Shown piece after piece: positions 1-7,685 of a stretch of 42,983 nucleotides of DNA. The position numbers were made by a program, and so were the translations under genes. Origin of the DNA: an uncultured Anaeromyxobacter sp. (GTDB taxonomy: Bacteria; Myxococcota; Myxococcia; Myxococcales; Anaeromyxobacteraceae); assembly GCA_903904005.1 (NCBI GenBank), contig CAIVAR010000016.1, positions 1 through 42,983 of the forward strand, given 5' to 3'. The notes beneath the pieces were generated by a model that was not told the origin of the DNA, searched no databases, and worked only from the letters and a program-made list of their open reading frames with translations. The number at the start of each line of letters is the position of its first letter. The first letter of the stretch is position 1.

Positions 1-708
1 GCCGTGGCCACCTGCCCCGAGGTCGTCCTGGAAGGGGTCTCCACCCACTTCGCCGACATCGAGGACACCACCGACCACGGCTTCGCCGAGGCGCAGCAGG
101 CCAGGTTCACCGAGGGTGTAGAAGCCATCTCCGCGGCCGGCGCCCATCCCACCGTGCGCCACACCGCCTGCTCGGCGGCGGCCATCCTCTTCCCGAAGAC
201 CCACTTCGAGCTGGCGCGCGTCGGCATCGGCCTCTACGGCCTGTGGCCGTCTCGGGAGACGCTGGTCTCGGCGCGGGAGCGGGGGCTCTCCGGGTTCGCG
301 CTGTCGCCGGTCATGACCTGGAAGGCGCTCGTGGCCCAGGTGAAGGACGTCCCGGCCGGCGGCTACGTGGGCTACGGACGCACCTGGCGCGCCCAGCGCC
401 GGACCCGCATCGCCGTGATCCCGGTCGGCTACTTCGAGGGCTACGCCCGCGCGCTCTCCTCCCGCGCCCACGTGCTGGTGCGCGGGCAGCGGGCGCCGGT
501 GCTGGGGCGCGTCTGCATGAACATGTTCATGGTGGACGTGACCGACGTCCCCGGCGCCGCGGCCGGCGACGCCGCCGTGCTCCTGGGCCGGGACGGCGAC
601 GAGGCGGTCACGGCCGAGGCGCTGGCCGGCTGGGCCGGCACCATCCACTACGAGATCACGACCCGGGTGAACCCGCTGCTCCCCCGCATCGCCGTCGGCG
701 GGCCCTGA
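1..708 (+). CDS. alr: alanine racemase, 3' part (5' truncated by window edge)
   Basis: This is the C-terminal two thirds of a PLP-dependent alanine racemase (L-Ala to D-Ala for peptidoglycan); the N-terminal part with the PLP lysine lies outside the window. The visible part shows the end of the TIM barrel (HTACSAAAI, then ARVGIGLYGLWPS) followed by the C-terminal beta domain with GYVGYGRTW, where the Tyr of the GYGRTW motif matches the second catalytic base, then VIPVGYFEGYAR and the conserved CMNMFMVDVTD. The reading frame is open from base 1, so the true start is upstream. It meets the minus-strand hydrolase tail to tail with one base between stop codons, leaving no room for a separate terminator. 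Confidence 0.95.
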   Translation, partial: AVATCPEVVLEGVSTHFADIEDTTDHGFAEAQQARFTEGVEAISAAGAHPTVRHTACSAAAILFPKTHFELARVGIGLYGLWPSRETLVSARERGLSGFALSPVMTWKALVAQVKDVPAGGYVGYGRTWRAQRRTRIAVIPVGYFEGYARALSSRAHVLVRGQRAPVLGRVCMNMFMVDVTDVPGAAAGDAAVLLGRDGDEAVTAEALAGWAGTIHYEITTRVNPLLPRIAVGGP

Positions 709-709
709 C

Positions 710-1270
710 CTACTTCACCCAGGGCGAAATGGCCTTGAACTCGGGCGTGGCCGACTGGTGGAGCAGGTCGAAGATGGCGGTCTCGGCGGTGGTCACCACG
801 GCGCCGGCCTGGCGGCACAGGTCGAGCCCGCGCACCCGGTGCTCCTCGGTGCGGCTCGACACCGCGTCGGCGCAGACCTGGACGTCGAAGCCCATGGCCA
901 CGAGGTCGCGGGTGGTCTGGAAGACGCAGACGTGGGTCTCCATCCCGGTGATCACCACCTGCTTCCTGCCCGTGGTCTCGAGGGTGCGCTGGAAGGCCGC
1001 ATCGGCCCCGCAGGAGAAGTGGACCTTCTCGAGGGGCGGGGAGGGGAGGAGCTCGAGGAGCTCGGGGATGGTGTGCCCGAGCCCCTTGGGATACTGCTCG
1101 GTGCAGAGCACCGGCAGGCCCAGCGTCTTCCCGCAGTGGATGAGGGCGCGCGCGTACTTCACGAGCCGTGCGAGGGTCTCCGGGGGCATGGCCGGGGTGA
1201 GCCGGTCCTGGACGTCGACGACCAGGATCACGGTGCGATCGCGGTGCAGCCTGGGGTGGGGCGCGGACAT
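710..1270 (-). CDS. isochorismatase-family cysteine hydrolase
   Basis: A 186-residue single-domain cysteine hydrolase of the isochorismatase/nicotinamidase fold. The catalytic triad is visible: Asp19 (VVDVQDRL), Lys82 (PLEKVHFS) and Cys115 (METHVCV), with the usual cis-peptide region just before the Cys. The length is normal for the short hydrolase subgroup (YcaC-like). The substrate cannot be read from the sequence; isochorismate itself is unlikely because no siderophore genes are nearby. The ATG is preceded by a good ribosome binding site (GGAGAAG). It lies 12 bases downstream of the thiamine-diphosphate enzyme on the same strand and is probably co-transcribed with it. Confidence 0.9.
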   Translation of the reverse strand: MSAPHPRLHRDRTVILVVDVQDRLTPAMPPETLARLVKYARALIHCGKTLGLPVLCTEQYPKGLGHTIPELLELLPSPPLEKVHFSCGADAAFQRTLETTGRKQVVITGMETHVCVFQTTRDLVAMGFDVQVCADAVSSRTEEHRVRGLDLCRQAGAVVTTAETAIFDLLHQSATPEFKAISPWVK

Positions 1271-1282
1271 GGTCTTCTCCGA

Positions 1283-2935
1283 TCAGACGGCGTAACCGGC
1301 GGCGCCGGACGCGGCGGCCGCCTCGGGGTCGATGGCGACGTCCACACAGTAGACGGTTCCGGACGCGAAGGCGCGATCGAGTGCGGCCGGGAGGTCGGCC
1401 GGGTCCTCGACGTGCTCCCCCTTGCCCCCGAAGGCCTCCACCACCTTGTCGTAGCGGGTGGAGGCGAGCCGGGTGGCCGGGCTCTTGTCCTCCCCGTACA
1501 TGTTTCGCTGCGGGATGAGGATCTGCCCCCAGGCCGCGTCGTTGCCGACCACGATCACCATGGGGAGCTTGAAGCGGACCGCGGTCTCGAAGTCGAAGCC
1601 GTTGAGGCCGAACGACCCGTCCCCCTGGATCACCATCACCGGCCGCTCCGGGGCGACGAGCTTCGCCGCCAGCGCGAAGGGGGCGCCCACGCCCAGGCAG
1701 CCGAGCGGCCCCGGGTCGAGCCAGCGCCCCGGGCGCGGAAGCTGGATGCTCTTCGCCGCCACGGCGACCACGTTCCCGCCGTCGGCCACGAAGGTGACGT
1801 CCCCGGCCCGCTGGGCGGCCCGGTCGATCTCCTTGCCCAGCCGGAAGTGGTGGATGGGGCGCTGGTCGCTCTGCTCGAAGTCGGCCTGCCGCTCCAGCTT
1901 GCGGGCCTCGCTCTTGCGCAGCCGCGCCCGCCACGACGCCGCGCCGGGAACCGTCCCCGCCCCGGCCTCGAACTGCTCGAGCACGCTGCGGGAGTCGCCC
2001 ACGATGCCCACCTCGATGGGGCGGTTGCGACCGATCTCGGCCGCCTCCACGTCGACCTGGACCACCCGCGCACCGGGAGCGAAGGTCGGCTCGCTGCCGT
2101 AGCCCACCCGGAAGTCGAGCGGCGTGCCCACCACGAAGACCACGTCGGCCTCGGCGAGCGCCTCCTTGCGGGTGTGCTGGAAGAACCCGGGGTGGCCGGG
2201 GGGCAGGCAGCCGCGCCCCATGCCGTTCAGGTAGACGGGAACGCCGGTGCGCGTGACGAACCGGTCGAGCGCCGCCGGCGCGTCGTCCCACCAGATGGAC
2301 GAACCGGCCAGCACCACGGGCCGTTCGGCAGCGGCGAGGAGCGCCAGCGCCTGGTCGACCTTGCGCGGGTCGCCGGGCGACCGGGCGTCGGTGCGGTAGC
2401 GGGTGAGGGAGTCGGCGACGGCCACATCGGCGCCGTTCGAGAGGACGTCCCAGGGGATCTCCAGGAAGACCGGTCCGGGCCGTCCCGCGCGCGCCACCCG
2501 GAAGGCCTTGGCGAGGTAGCTCGGGAGGAGTTCCGGCGAGGGGACCCGGTCGCTCCACTTGGTGATGCCCTGGAAGAGCTGGGTCTGCGGCATCTCCTGC
2601 AGCGAGCCGCGCCCCTGGTTGAACGTGGGGGCGGCGCCGCCGATGAGGAGGAGCGGGACGTTCGCCGCCCAGGCGTTGGCCACCCCGGTCACCGCGTCGG
2701 TGACCCCTGGGCCGGCGGTGACGATGGCCACCCCCATCCCGCGGGTGAGGCGCGCCCAGGCGTCGGCCGCGTGCGCCGCCGCCTGCTCGTGGCGGGTGTC
2801 GACGATGCGGATCCCCTCCTCCACGAGCCCCACGTAGATGGGCGCGATGTGGAGGCCGGAGAGGGTGAAGACCGTTCCCACCCCCTCCTTCTTCAACATC
2901 CGGGCGACGAGCTGACCACCGGTGAGCATGTCCAT
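1283..2935 (-). CDS. thiamine-diphosphate-dependent enzyme, acetolactate synthase / 2-hydroxyacyl-CoA lyase-like
   Basis: A 550-residue enzyme with the three-domain layout of the acetohydroxyacid synthase superfamily: N-terminal Pyr domain with the cofactor-activating Glu50 (DTRHEQAAAHAAD), central Rossmann-like domain, and C-terminal PP domain with the Mg/ThDP motif starting at GDG 438-440 and Asn465. The C-terminal stretch (EAFGGKG, then VDVAIDP) resembles 2-hydroxyacyl-CoA lyase and oxalyl-CoA decarboxylase more than biosynthetic acetolactate synthase, and no regulatory IlvN-type subunit follows. The reaction is probably C-C bond cleavage or ligation on a 2-keto or 2-hydroxyacyl substrate; the substrate is unknown. 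A TAGAAG hexamer sits 7 nt before the ATG, overlapping a weak AAGG ribosome binding site. The gene lies downstream of the ferredoxin but is separated from it by a terminator. Confidence 0.85.
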   Translation of the reverse strand: MDMLTGGQLVARMLKKEGVGTVFTLSGLHIAPIYVGLVEEGIRIVDTRHEQAAAHAADAWARLTRGMGVAIVTAGPGVTDAVTGVANAWAANVPLLLIGGAAPTFNQGRGSLQEMPQTQLFQGITKWSDRVPSPELLPSYLAKAFRVARAGRPGPVFLEIPWDVLSNGADVAVADSLTRYRTDARSPGDPRKVDQALALLAAAERPVVLAGSSIWWDDAPAALDRFVTRTGVPVYLNGMGRGCLPPGHPGFFQHTRKEALAEADVVFVVGTPLDFRVGYGSEPTFAPGARVVQVDVEAAEIGRNRPIEVGIVGDSRSVLEQFEAGAGTVPGAASWRARLRKSEARKLERQADFEQSDQRPIHHFRLGKEIDRAAQRAGDVTFVADGGNVVAVAAKSIQLPRPGRWLDPGPLGCLGVGAPFALAAKLVAPERPVMVIQGDGSFGLNGFDFETAVRFKLPMVIVVGNDAAWGQILIPQRNMYGEDKSPATRLASTRYDKVVEAFGGKGEHVEDPADLPAALDRAFASGTVYCVDVAIDPEAAAASGAAGYAV

Positions 2936-2962
2936 GACCTGCCTTCTAACGGCCCCGGGGCC

Positions 2963-3002
2963 CGAAAACGACGAACCCCGCGCGTCTCTCGACGGGCGGG
3001 GT
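2963..3002 (-). terminator. intrinsic terminator after the ferredoxin gene
   Basis: On the minus strand, bases 3002-2975 form a 12-bp stem with one C/C mismatch and a GAGA tetraloop (ACCCCGC..GTC pairing with GAC..GCGGGGT), followed by a T-rich tract ending in TTTT (2965-2968). It lies about 35 bases past the ferredoxin stop codon, so the ferredoxin is probably monocistronic. Confidence 0.75.
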
Positions 3003-3037
3003 CCGGGGTGCGGTTCGCGCCTCTGGGGCGCGGCGGC

Positions 3038-3343
3038 CTATCCCTTGCGGAAGCGGGACAGGTTCGCCGGCAGGTCGGCGAGGGCCGCGAAGGTCTTGTC
3101 GGCGTGGATCGCCGCGAGCTTCGCGTAGTTCTGCTCCTCGGTCTCCGGGCGGGCCGGATCCGGGATGCAGCAGTCGACCGGGCAGACCGCGGCGCAGGCC
3201 TCCTCGTCGTGGAATCCGACGCACTCGGTGCAGAGGTCCGGGTTGATGATGTAGATGTCATCCCCCTGGGTGATGGCGCCGTTGGGGCACTCGGGCTCGC
3301 ACGCGCCGCAGTTGATGCACTCCTCGGTGATGATGGTCGCCAT
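3038..3343 (-). CDS. dicluster 4Fe-4S ferredoxin (YfhL type)
   Basis: A 101-residue soluble electron carrier with two 4Fe-4S binding sites. Cluster I ligands are Cys9, Cys12, Cys15 and, in trans, a Cys from the second site; Cys19 (CEPECP) starts the second set. The second motif is CTEC-x8-CxxxCP with Cys38, Cys41, Cys50 and Cys54; the longer loop between Cys41 and Cys50 is typical of the YfhL/Alvin ferredoxin subgroup. Two further Cys (58, 59) follow. About 40 residues of helical C-terminal tail come after the clusters. The gene is flanked by a near-consensus promoter and an intrinsic terminator, so it is its own transcription unit. Its redox partner cannot be inferred here. Confidence 0.93.
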   Translation of the reverse strand: MATIITEECINCGACEPECPNGAITQGDDIYIINPDLCTECVGFHDEEACAAVCPVDCCIPDPARPETEEQNYAKLAAIHADKTFAALADLPANLSRFRKG

Positions 3344-3390
3344 GGCTCTCGTGTCTCCTGGAGGTGTCCCGATCCGGTCCGGGGGATGGG

Positions 3391-3419
3391 GTTATCCGAC
3401 GCCCCTGGGCCTTCGTCAA
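3391..3419 (-). promoter_or_regulatory. sigma-70-type promoter of the ferredoxin gene
   Basis: On the minus strand, TTGACG (3419-3414), a 17-base spacer and GATAAC (3396-3391). Predicted transcription start is near 3384, giving a leader of about 40 bases that contains AGGAGA and GAGAG before the ATG at 3343. It is one of the best consensus matches in the window. Confidence 0.7.
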
Positions 3420-3471
3420 GGGGCGGATCGACGCCGGATGCGGTATGGAGAAAGGACCAACCCGGTACCCA

Positions 3472-4083
3472 ATGGCGAAGCCCTACGACCCAAAGGATCG
3501 CTTCTTCCAGAAGGCAAAGGAGCAGGGATTCCGCGCCCGCTCCGCCTTCAAGATCGAGGAGATCCTGAAGCGCCACAAGCTGGTCGGCAAGGGGGGGTCG
3601 GTGCTCGACCTGGGGGCCGCCCCGGGCGGGTTCCTGCAGGTGCTCGCCGAGGTGGTCGGGCAGCACGGCGTGGCGGTGGGGGTGGACATCGTCGAGATCC
3701 GGCAGCTCGGCAAACCGTGGGTGAAGACCGCGGTGCTCGACCTGCTCGCGCCCGATGCCCTCGATCGGATCCGCGAACTGCACCGGGGCCGCTTCGACCT
3801 CGTCACGAGCGACATGGCGCCGAAGACCATCGGCGTGAAGATCACCGACGAGGCCCGGTCGCTCGAGCTCTCCCGGATGGCGCTCGCCGTGGCCTGCGAG
3901 ACCCTCAAGTTCGGCGGAGGGTTCGTCGTGAAGGTCTTCATGGGCGGCGACTTCCCCATCTTCCAGAAGGAGATGCGCGCCCACTTCGGCAAGGTCGACG
4001 TGGTTCGCCCCGAGGCCACGCGGGAGCGCAGCTTCGAGGTGTTCGTGGTGGGGCGCGGGTTCACAGCGCCGGCTACGAAGTAG
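3472..4083 (+). CDS. rlmE: 23S rRNA (uridine-2'-O-)-methyltransferase RlmE/FtsJ
   Basis: A 203-residue SAM-dependent methyltransferase that 2'-O-methylates U2552-equivalent in 23S rRNA on the 50S subunit. The SAM-binding motif I is VLDLGAAPGGF (44-54), and the catalytic K-D-K-E tetrad of the family is complete: Lys27 (RSAFKI), Asp114 (SDMAPKT), Lys154 (VVKVFMGG) and Glu189 (RSFEVF). The ATG at 3472 gives the normal family length; upstream in-frame starts (3364, 3445) would add residues without homology. A purine-rich GGAGAAAGG lies about 16 bases upstream, which is far for a ribosome binding site, so the ATG at 3445 remains possible. No ftsH follows, unlike E. coli. Confidence 0.94.
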   Translation: MAKPYDPKDRFFQKAKEQGFRARSAFKIEEILKRHKLVGKGGSVLDLGAAPGGFLQVLAEVVGQHGVAVGVDIVEIRQLGKPWVKTAVLDLLAPDALDRIRELHRGRFDLVTSDMAPKTIGVKITDEARSLELSRMALAVACETLKFGGGFVVKVFMGGDFPIFQKEMRAHFGKVDVVRPEATRERSFEVFVVGRGFTAPATK

Positions 4084-4620
4084 GCGGCGCAAGGCTCGCC
4101 GGCCCCGGGTACACCCTTCGTGTACCTGTCCATCACCTCGTCCCGCTCCCGCACCTCCCGCTTCACGCGGGCGGGCACCGAGGCCTTGCGCTTCTCCTGC
4201 TGCACGATGAGCAACTCCAGCGCCGCCCGGAGGACATCCTCGTCCGATGCGCCAGGCTGAACGTGCCCCTGCCCCGCCTTCGCCTTCTTCAGCAAGGCCA
4301 CGAACTCCGGCGAGACCGTGATGTGCATCCGGGTCTCGGTCGACGTCATCGGCTCCACCACGGTCCGCGCCTGCAGGGTCAGGGGCATCCCCCGATCGAG
4401 GTGGGTCCGATCCCGTCCAACCGGTTGGACGACTGAAGGCGCCGATTCCAGCGGCGCCAGGGGCGGGAAAGCGCCGGACCATTCGAGCACCCACCTGCCG
4501 GTACAACGCCTGGCCGTCGAACTCGGCAACGGCGAGAAGCAGATCGGCGAGCGCGGAGTTCTCCCGGCGGGCGAGCTCTGCGATGCGGAGGGACCATTCG
4601 CGTGCGTTCATGAGAGCCAT
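4084..4620 (-). pseudogene. decayed HNH endonuclease-family gene
   Basis: Fragments of one protein remain in order on the minus strand but in two frames. From the ATG at 4620: an N-terminal helix (AELARRENSALADLLLAVAEFD) typical of DUF222-like HNH proteins of myxobacteria, then what looks like a fused later segment (ARMVRRFPAPG). In a second frame, about 4400-4140: the conserved middle domain (TRMHITVSPEFVALLKKAK, then DEDVLRAALELLIVQQEKRK) and the start of the HNH domain (VKREVRERDE). This is joined directly to VMDRYTKG, which resembles the segment just after the HNH core in relatives. So the catalytic HNH core appears deleted, the front half has a second deletion, and a frameshift separates them. 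No functional product is expected. The family assignment is from memory of the motifs. Confidence 0.65.
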
Positions 4621-4660
4621 GTCTCATGGCCCGTAACCGGACCGGCCGGTACCCCGCGGT

Positions 4661-5914
4661 CTAACTTACCCGAAGCTTCGCGAAGTGGCGCTTGCCCACC
4701 TTCACGAGGTACTCGCCCGCGCCGAGCGGCGCCTGCGGGTCGGTGGCCCGCTCCCCGTTCACGGTGACGCCGCCCTGGGCGACGAGCCGCCGGGCCTCGC
4801 TGCGCGACGAGGCCAGCTTCGCGTCGGCGAGCGCCGCCACGAGCGGCAACGACGGCTGCCCGGCGAGCGACAGCGCCACCTCGGCCACGTCCTCCGGCGT
4901 CTCGCGCCGGGCGTGCACCTGCTCGAAGTGCTGCTCGGCCCCGCGCGCCGCGTCGGCCCCGTGGAAGCGCTCGACGATCTCCTTGGCGAGCGCCACCTTG
5001 GCGGCCTTGGGGTGGCCGGCCCGCAGGGCCGCGATCTCCGCGCTGGTCCGCGCCGAGAGCAACTCGTAGTAGCGCCACATGAGGTCGTCGGTGACCGACA
5101 TGAGCTTGCCGAACTGCTCCTCCGGAGCCTCGGCCACGCCCACGTAGTTGCCGAGCGACTTGGACATCTTGTCGCCGTCGATCTTCCCGGTGAGCGGGTC
5201 CTTCTTCGCGTCGAGCCCCTCCAGGATGGGGCCGGTGAGCACGACCTGCGGCACGAGCCCGTACTGGCTCATGAGGGCGCGCCCCACCAGCAGGTTGAAG
5301 AGCTGATCCGACGAGCCGAGCTCGATGTCGCACTTCAAGGCCACCGAGTCGTAGCCCTGCGCCAGCGGGTAGAGGAACTCGTGGATGCTGATGGGCGTGT
5401 TGCCGGTGTAGCGCTTCTTGAAGTCGTCCCGCTCCAGCATGCGGGCCACCGTGTGGCGGCTTGCCAGCCGCACCACGTCGGCGAAGCTCATGGGGCCGAG
5501 CCACTCGGAGTTGAAGCGGACCTCGGTCTCGGCCGGGTCCAGGATCTTGAAGACCTGCTTCTTGTAGGTCTCGGCGTTGGCGAGGATCTGCTCCCGGGTG
5601 AGGGGAGGGCGGGTGGCGTTGCGGCCGGTGGGGTCGCCGATCATCCCGGTGAAGTCGCCGATGAGGAAGATGACGGTGTGGCCGAACTGCTGGAAGCGGC
5701 GCATGCGGGAGATGAGCACCGTGTGGCCGAGGTGCAGGTCGGGGGCGGTGGGGTCGAAGCCCGCCTTCACCCGCATGGGCACGCCGGTGTCGTAGGCCTT
5801 CTGGAGCCGCTCGCGCAGCTCCTTCTCCACGTGCAGGTCCACCATCCCCCGCGTCACCTCGCGGAACTGTTCGTCGGGGGTCGCGCTCCTGAGCCTCGAG
5901 TGTCCCGGTGCCAT
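4661..5914 (-). CDS. tyrS: tyrosyl-tRNA synthetase
   Basis: A 417-residue class I aminoacyl-tRNA synthetase that charges tRNA-Tyr. The Rossmann-fold ATP site shows the HIGH variant HLGHT (61-65), a conserved [12 protein letters not shown] stretch (86-97), tyrosine-site residues around LAQGYDS and DIELGSSDQ, and KMSKS at 249-253. A C-terminal S4 RNA-binding domain occupies about 350-417 ([20 protein letters not shown]). The length and the KMSKS context ([15 protein letters not shown]) fit the TyrZ-type subgroup rather than E. coli TyrS. The ATG lies 2 bases after the stop of the upstream phosphodiesterase gene, so translation is probably coupled. Confidence 0.96.
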   Translation of the reverse strand: MAPGHSRLRSATPDEQFREVTRGMVDLHVEKELRERLQKAYDTGVPMRVKAGFDPTAPDLHLGHTVLISRMRRFQQFGHTVIFLIGDFTGMIGDPTGRNATRPPLTREQILANAETYKKQVFKILDPAETEVRFNSEWLGPMSFADVVRLASRHTVARMLERDDFKKRYTGNTPISIHEFLYPLAQGYDSVALKCDIELGSSDQLFNLLVGRALMSQYGLVPQVVLTGPILEGLDAKKDPLTGKIDGDKMSKSLGNYVGVAEAPEEQFGKLMSVTDDLMWRYYELLSARTSAEIAALRAGHPKAAKVALAKEIVERFHGADAARGAEQHFEQVHARRETPEDVAEVALSLAGQPSLPLVAALADAKLASSRSEARRLVAQGGVTVNGERATDPQAPLGAGEYLVKVGKRHFAKLRVS

Positions 5915-5916
5915 CG

Positions 5917-6711
5917 TCACTGCTCCTCGTCCCGCTCCTGGACCCGCTCGATGGAGCGGGCCTTCCCGGTCACCTCGTCGATGTCGACGAGCGCCCCCTG
6001 CACCCACACGTCCCGCTTCGCCGGCTCGAACGGCACCGGCCGGGCGGTGAGGAAGCGCTCGAGCACGAGCTCCTTCTTCACGCCGATGACCGAGTCCCAC
6101 GGGCCGCACATCCCCACGTCGGTGATGAAGGCCGTACCCCCGGTGAGCACGCGCTGGTCGGCGGTCTGGACGTGGGTGTGGGTTCCGAGGACCGCGGAGA
6201 CGCGGCCGTCGAGGTACCAGCCCATGGCGTTCTTCTCGCTGGTGGCGTCGCAGTGCATGTCGACGAGGATGCAGGTACATCCCTGCCCCTTCAGCTCGGC
6301 CACCAGCCGGTCGGCGGCGCGGAAGGGGTCGTCGAGGTCCTTCATGAAGACCCGCCCCTCCAGGTTGAGGACGCCGAGCTTCTTGCCGCCCGGGGTCTCG
6401 ACCACGGCGTGACCCCGCCCCGGCGCGCCCTGCGGATAGTTGGCCGGACGGAGCAGCTTCGATCCCTTCATCTCGAGGTAGGGGACGATGTCCCGCTTCG
6501 ACCAGATGTGGTTGCCGCTGGTGAGCAGGTCGACCTCGGCGGCGAGCAGCTCGTCGGCCGTCTCCGGCGTCACGCCCATGCCGTTCGACGAGTTCTCGGC
6601 GTTCGCGACCACGACGTCGATGGCGTGGCGGGTGATGAGGCGCGGAACGATGCGCTTCACGGCCAGGCGGCCGGGCTTTCCGAAGACGTCGCCGAGGAAG
6701 AGGAGTTTCAA
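5917..6711 (-). CDS. YmdB-family metallophosphoesterase (TIGR00282 type)
   Basis: A 264-residue calcineurin-like phosphoesterase of the YmdB family. Metal and active-site residues are visible in order: Asp8 ([11 protein letters not shown]), the NAENSSNG motif, [16 protein letters not shown] and [10 protein letters not shown], plus TDVGMCGP near the C-terminus. Characterised members (Bacillus YmdB) are 2',3'-cyclic nucleotide phosphodiesterases that influence RNase activity and developmental decisions. The gene sits between fau and tyrS, touching tyrS and 34 bases from fau, and probably forms one operon with them. The full-length family match supports the ATG at 6711, although the exact in vivo substrate is unknown. 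Confidence 0.92.
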   Translation of the reverse strand: MKLLFLGDVFGKPGRLAVKRIVPRLITRHAIDVVVANAENSSNGMGVTPETADELLAAEVDLLTSGNHIWSKRDIVPYLEMKGSKLLRPANYPQGAPGRGHAVVETPGGKKLGVLNLEGRVFMKDLDDPFRAADRLVAELKGQGCTCILVDMHCDATSEKNAMGWYLDGRVSAVLGTHTHVQTADQRVLTGGTAFITDVGMCGPWDSVIGVKKELVLERFLTARPVPFEPAKRDVWVQGALVDIDEVTGKARSIERVQERDEEQ

Positions 6712-6745
6712 GGGGGCGAGATCTCGTCACGCGACGGCGAAAGTG

Positions 6746-7369
6746 TCAACCGGGCGTGCTCCCCGGGTGCGTGCTCACCGGGATCCCCGCCGGCGCGAGG
6801 ACGCGCGTCTCGGTCACCACCGCGTCGAGCGGCACGTCGTGGGGCTCGGTGGGGACGCGGTCGACGAGCTGCGCCTCGAAGGCGAGCCCGATGCGCGCCG
6901 CGCCGGGCCGGAGCAGGACCAGGGTGGCGTCGTAGTGCCCCCGTCCGCGCCCGAGCCGGCGACCCGTGGGATCGAAGGCCAGCCCCGGAACGACGACGAG
7001 ATCGAGGACGTCGATCGGCAGCCCCGGGGCCGAGGGCGGTGCCTCGAGGACCCGCGCCGGTCCGGGGACGAGCTCGGCCGGCGCGCAGCAGGCGAACTCC
7101 AGGGCGCGGCCGGAGGTGGAGATGCGTGGCCAGGCGACCCGCTTGCCGGCGGCGAGGGCCAGCCGGGCCAGTTCCCAGGTGTCGACCTCCGACCCCGTGG
7201 AAGGGTAGAGGGCCACGGTGCGGGCGGCCGCCCAGGCGGGGAGCGCGGCCAACCTGGAGGCGATGGCCCGGGATGCGGCCTCCCGGGCCGCAGGGGCGAG
7301 GCCGGAGCGGGCGGCGCGCATGCGCTCCCGAAGGGTGTCCTTCGCCGCGCTGTCGGACGAGGTGTTCAC
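6746..7369 (-). CDS. fau: 5-formyltetrahydrofolate cyclo-ligase
   Basis: A 207-residue ATP-dependent enzyme converting 5-formyl-THF to 5,10-methenyl-THF. The family landmarks are present: N-terminal helix KDTLRERMRAARSGL, LYPSTGSEVDT, the central PGLAFDPTGRRLGRGRGHYD (about 125-145), which carries the ATP/Mg site, and the C-terminal EPHDVPLDAVVTE. The start is GTG at 7369, one base after an 8-base T-tract that ends the 6S RNA, with only a GGGGGG run as a possible ribosome binding site; an ATG 16 codons in would lose the first helix. The ssrS-fau order is the same as the ssrS-ygfA order known from many Proteobacteria. Confidence 0.93.
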   Translation of the reverse strand: MNTSSDSAAKDTLRERMRAARSGLAPAAREAASRAIASRLAALPAWAAARTVALYPSTGSEVDTWELARLALAAGKRVAWPRISTSGRALEFACCAPAELVPGPARVLEAPPSAPGLPIDVLDLVVVPGLAFDPTGRRLGRGRGHYDATLVLLRPGAARIGLAFEAQLVDRVPTEPHDVPLDAVVTETRVLAPAGIPVSTHPGSTPG

Positions 7370-7370
7370 G

Positions 7371-7400
7371 AAAAAAAAGCCCCCCGCGAAGGCCGTGTGG
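7371..7400 (-). terminator. 6S RNA 3' end and intrinsic terminator-like T-tract
   Basis: On the minus strand a GGGGGGC run (7385-7379) is followed by eight T (7378-7371). The G-run can pair locally with GCC (a short GCC-UUCG-type hairpin) or at long range with GCCCCC at 7560-7565, the outer closing helix of the 6S RNA. The fau start codon (GTG, 7369-7367) begins one base after the T-tract, so readthrough is needed to express fau from the 6S promoter. Confidence 0.6.
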
Positions 7401-7567
7401 ATTGGTTGCTTGGACCTGTATTGCTACAGGTGGGGCACTTCGAAGCACCGCTCGTAGGCTCCTCCCTTGCTACGTGGGAGCTTGCACATGACCGGCGCCG
7501 GGTGCTCCTCTTTGTTCAGAGTCGGCCCAAACGACGCGAATCCATTCACGAACCCAGCAGGGGGCAG
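7379..7567 (-). ncRNA. ssrS: 6S RNA
   Basis: A non-coding segment immediately upstream of fau, about 190 nt long, close to the 184 nt of E. coli 6S RNA, which binds sigma-70 RNA polymerase by mimicking an open promoter. Minus-strand landmarks are the 5' GGTTCGTGAA element, GGGCCGACTCTGAA (compare the CTGAGCCGATA region in E. coli), and the apical GTGCAAGCTCCC / GGGAGGAGCCTACGAGC stretch, which resembles GAGCATGCTCGG / CCGAGAAGCC. Outer ends pair as GCCCCC (7560-7565) with GGGGGC (7379-7384), and UGCU (7556-7559) with AGCA (7407-7410). There is no coding potential. Assigned from conserved words, synteny and length; a covariance-model search was not possible. Confidence 0.85.
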
Positions 7568-7589
7568 ATCGAGGCATTGAAAGAGCGAT

Positions 7590-7613
7590 AACCTCTCGAA
7601 ATCACGAGAAGTT
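7590..7613 (-). other. perfect 9-bp hairpin in the 6S RNA 5' leader
   Basis: On the minus strand AACTTCTCG pairs with CGAGAGGTT (one T/G pair) around a 6-base loop, TGATTT. It lies between the predicted 6S promoter and the mature 6S RNA. It could be a processing signal of the 6S precursor, or the weak terminator of the upstream oligopeptidase gene (the sequence after it, ATCGCTCTTTC, is only mildly T-rich). Confidence 0.6.
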
Positions 7614-7623
7614 TGATGGGTGG

Positions 7624-7652
7624 ATCGTAGGTCTCGGCGAGGCCGCTGTCAA
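7624..7652 (-). promoter_or_regulatory. near-consensus sigma-70 promoter of the 6S RNA gene
   Basis: On the minus strand TTGACA (7652-7647), spacer of exactly 17 bases, and TACGAT (7629-7624). The -35 hexamer is a perfect consensus. Predicted start near 7617, about 50 bases upstream of the mature 6S 5' end, implying a longer precursor. Confidence 0.75.
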
Positions 7653-7685
7653 GCGATTGCGCCCCGTTTCCGGAGGTGCCCGTAG

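Noticed and set aside
3364-3471. N-terminal extension of RlmE by up to 36 residues
   Set aside because: The extension has no similarity to the family, contains the ferredoxin promoter on the other strand, and the ATG at 3472 gives standard length.
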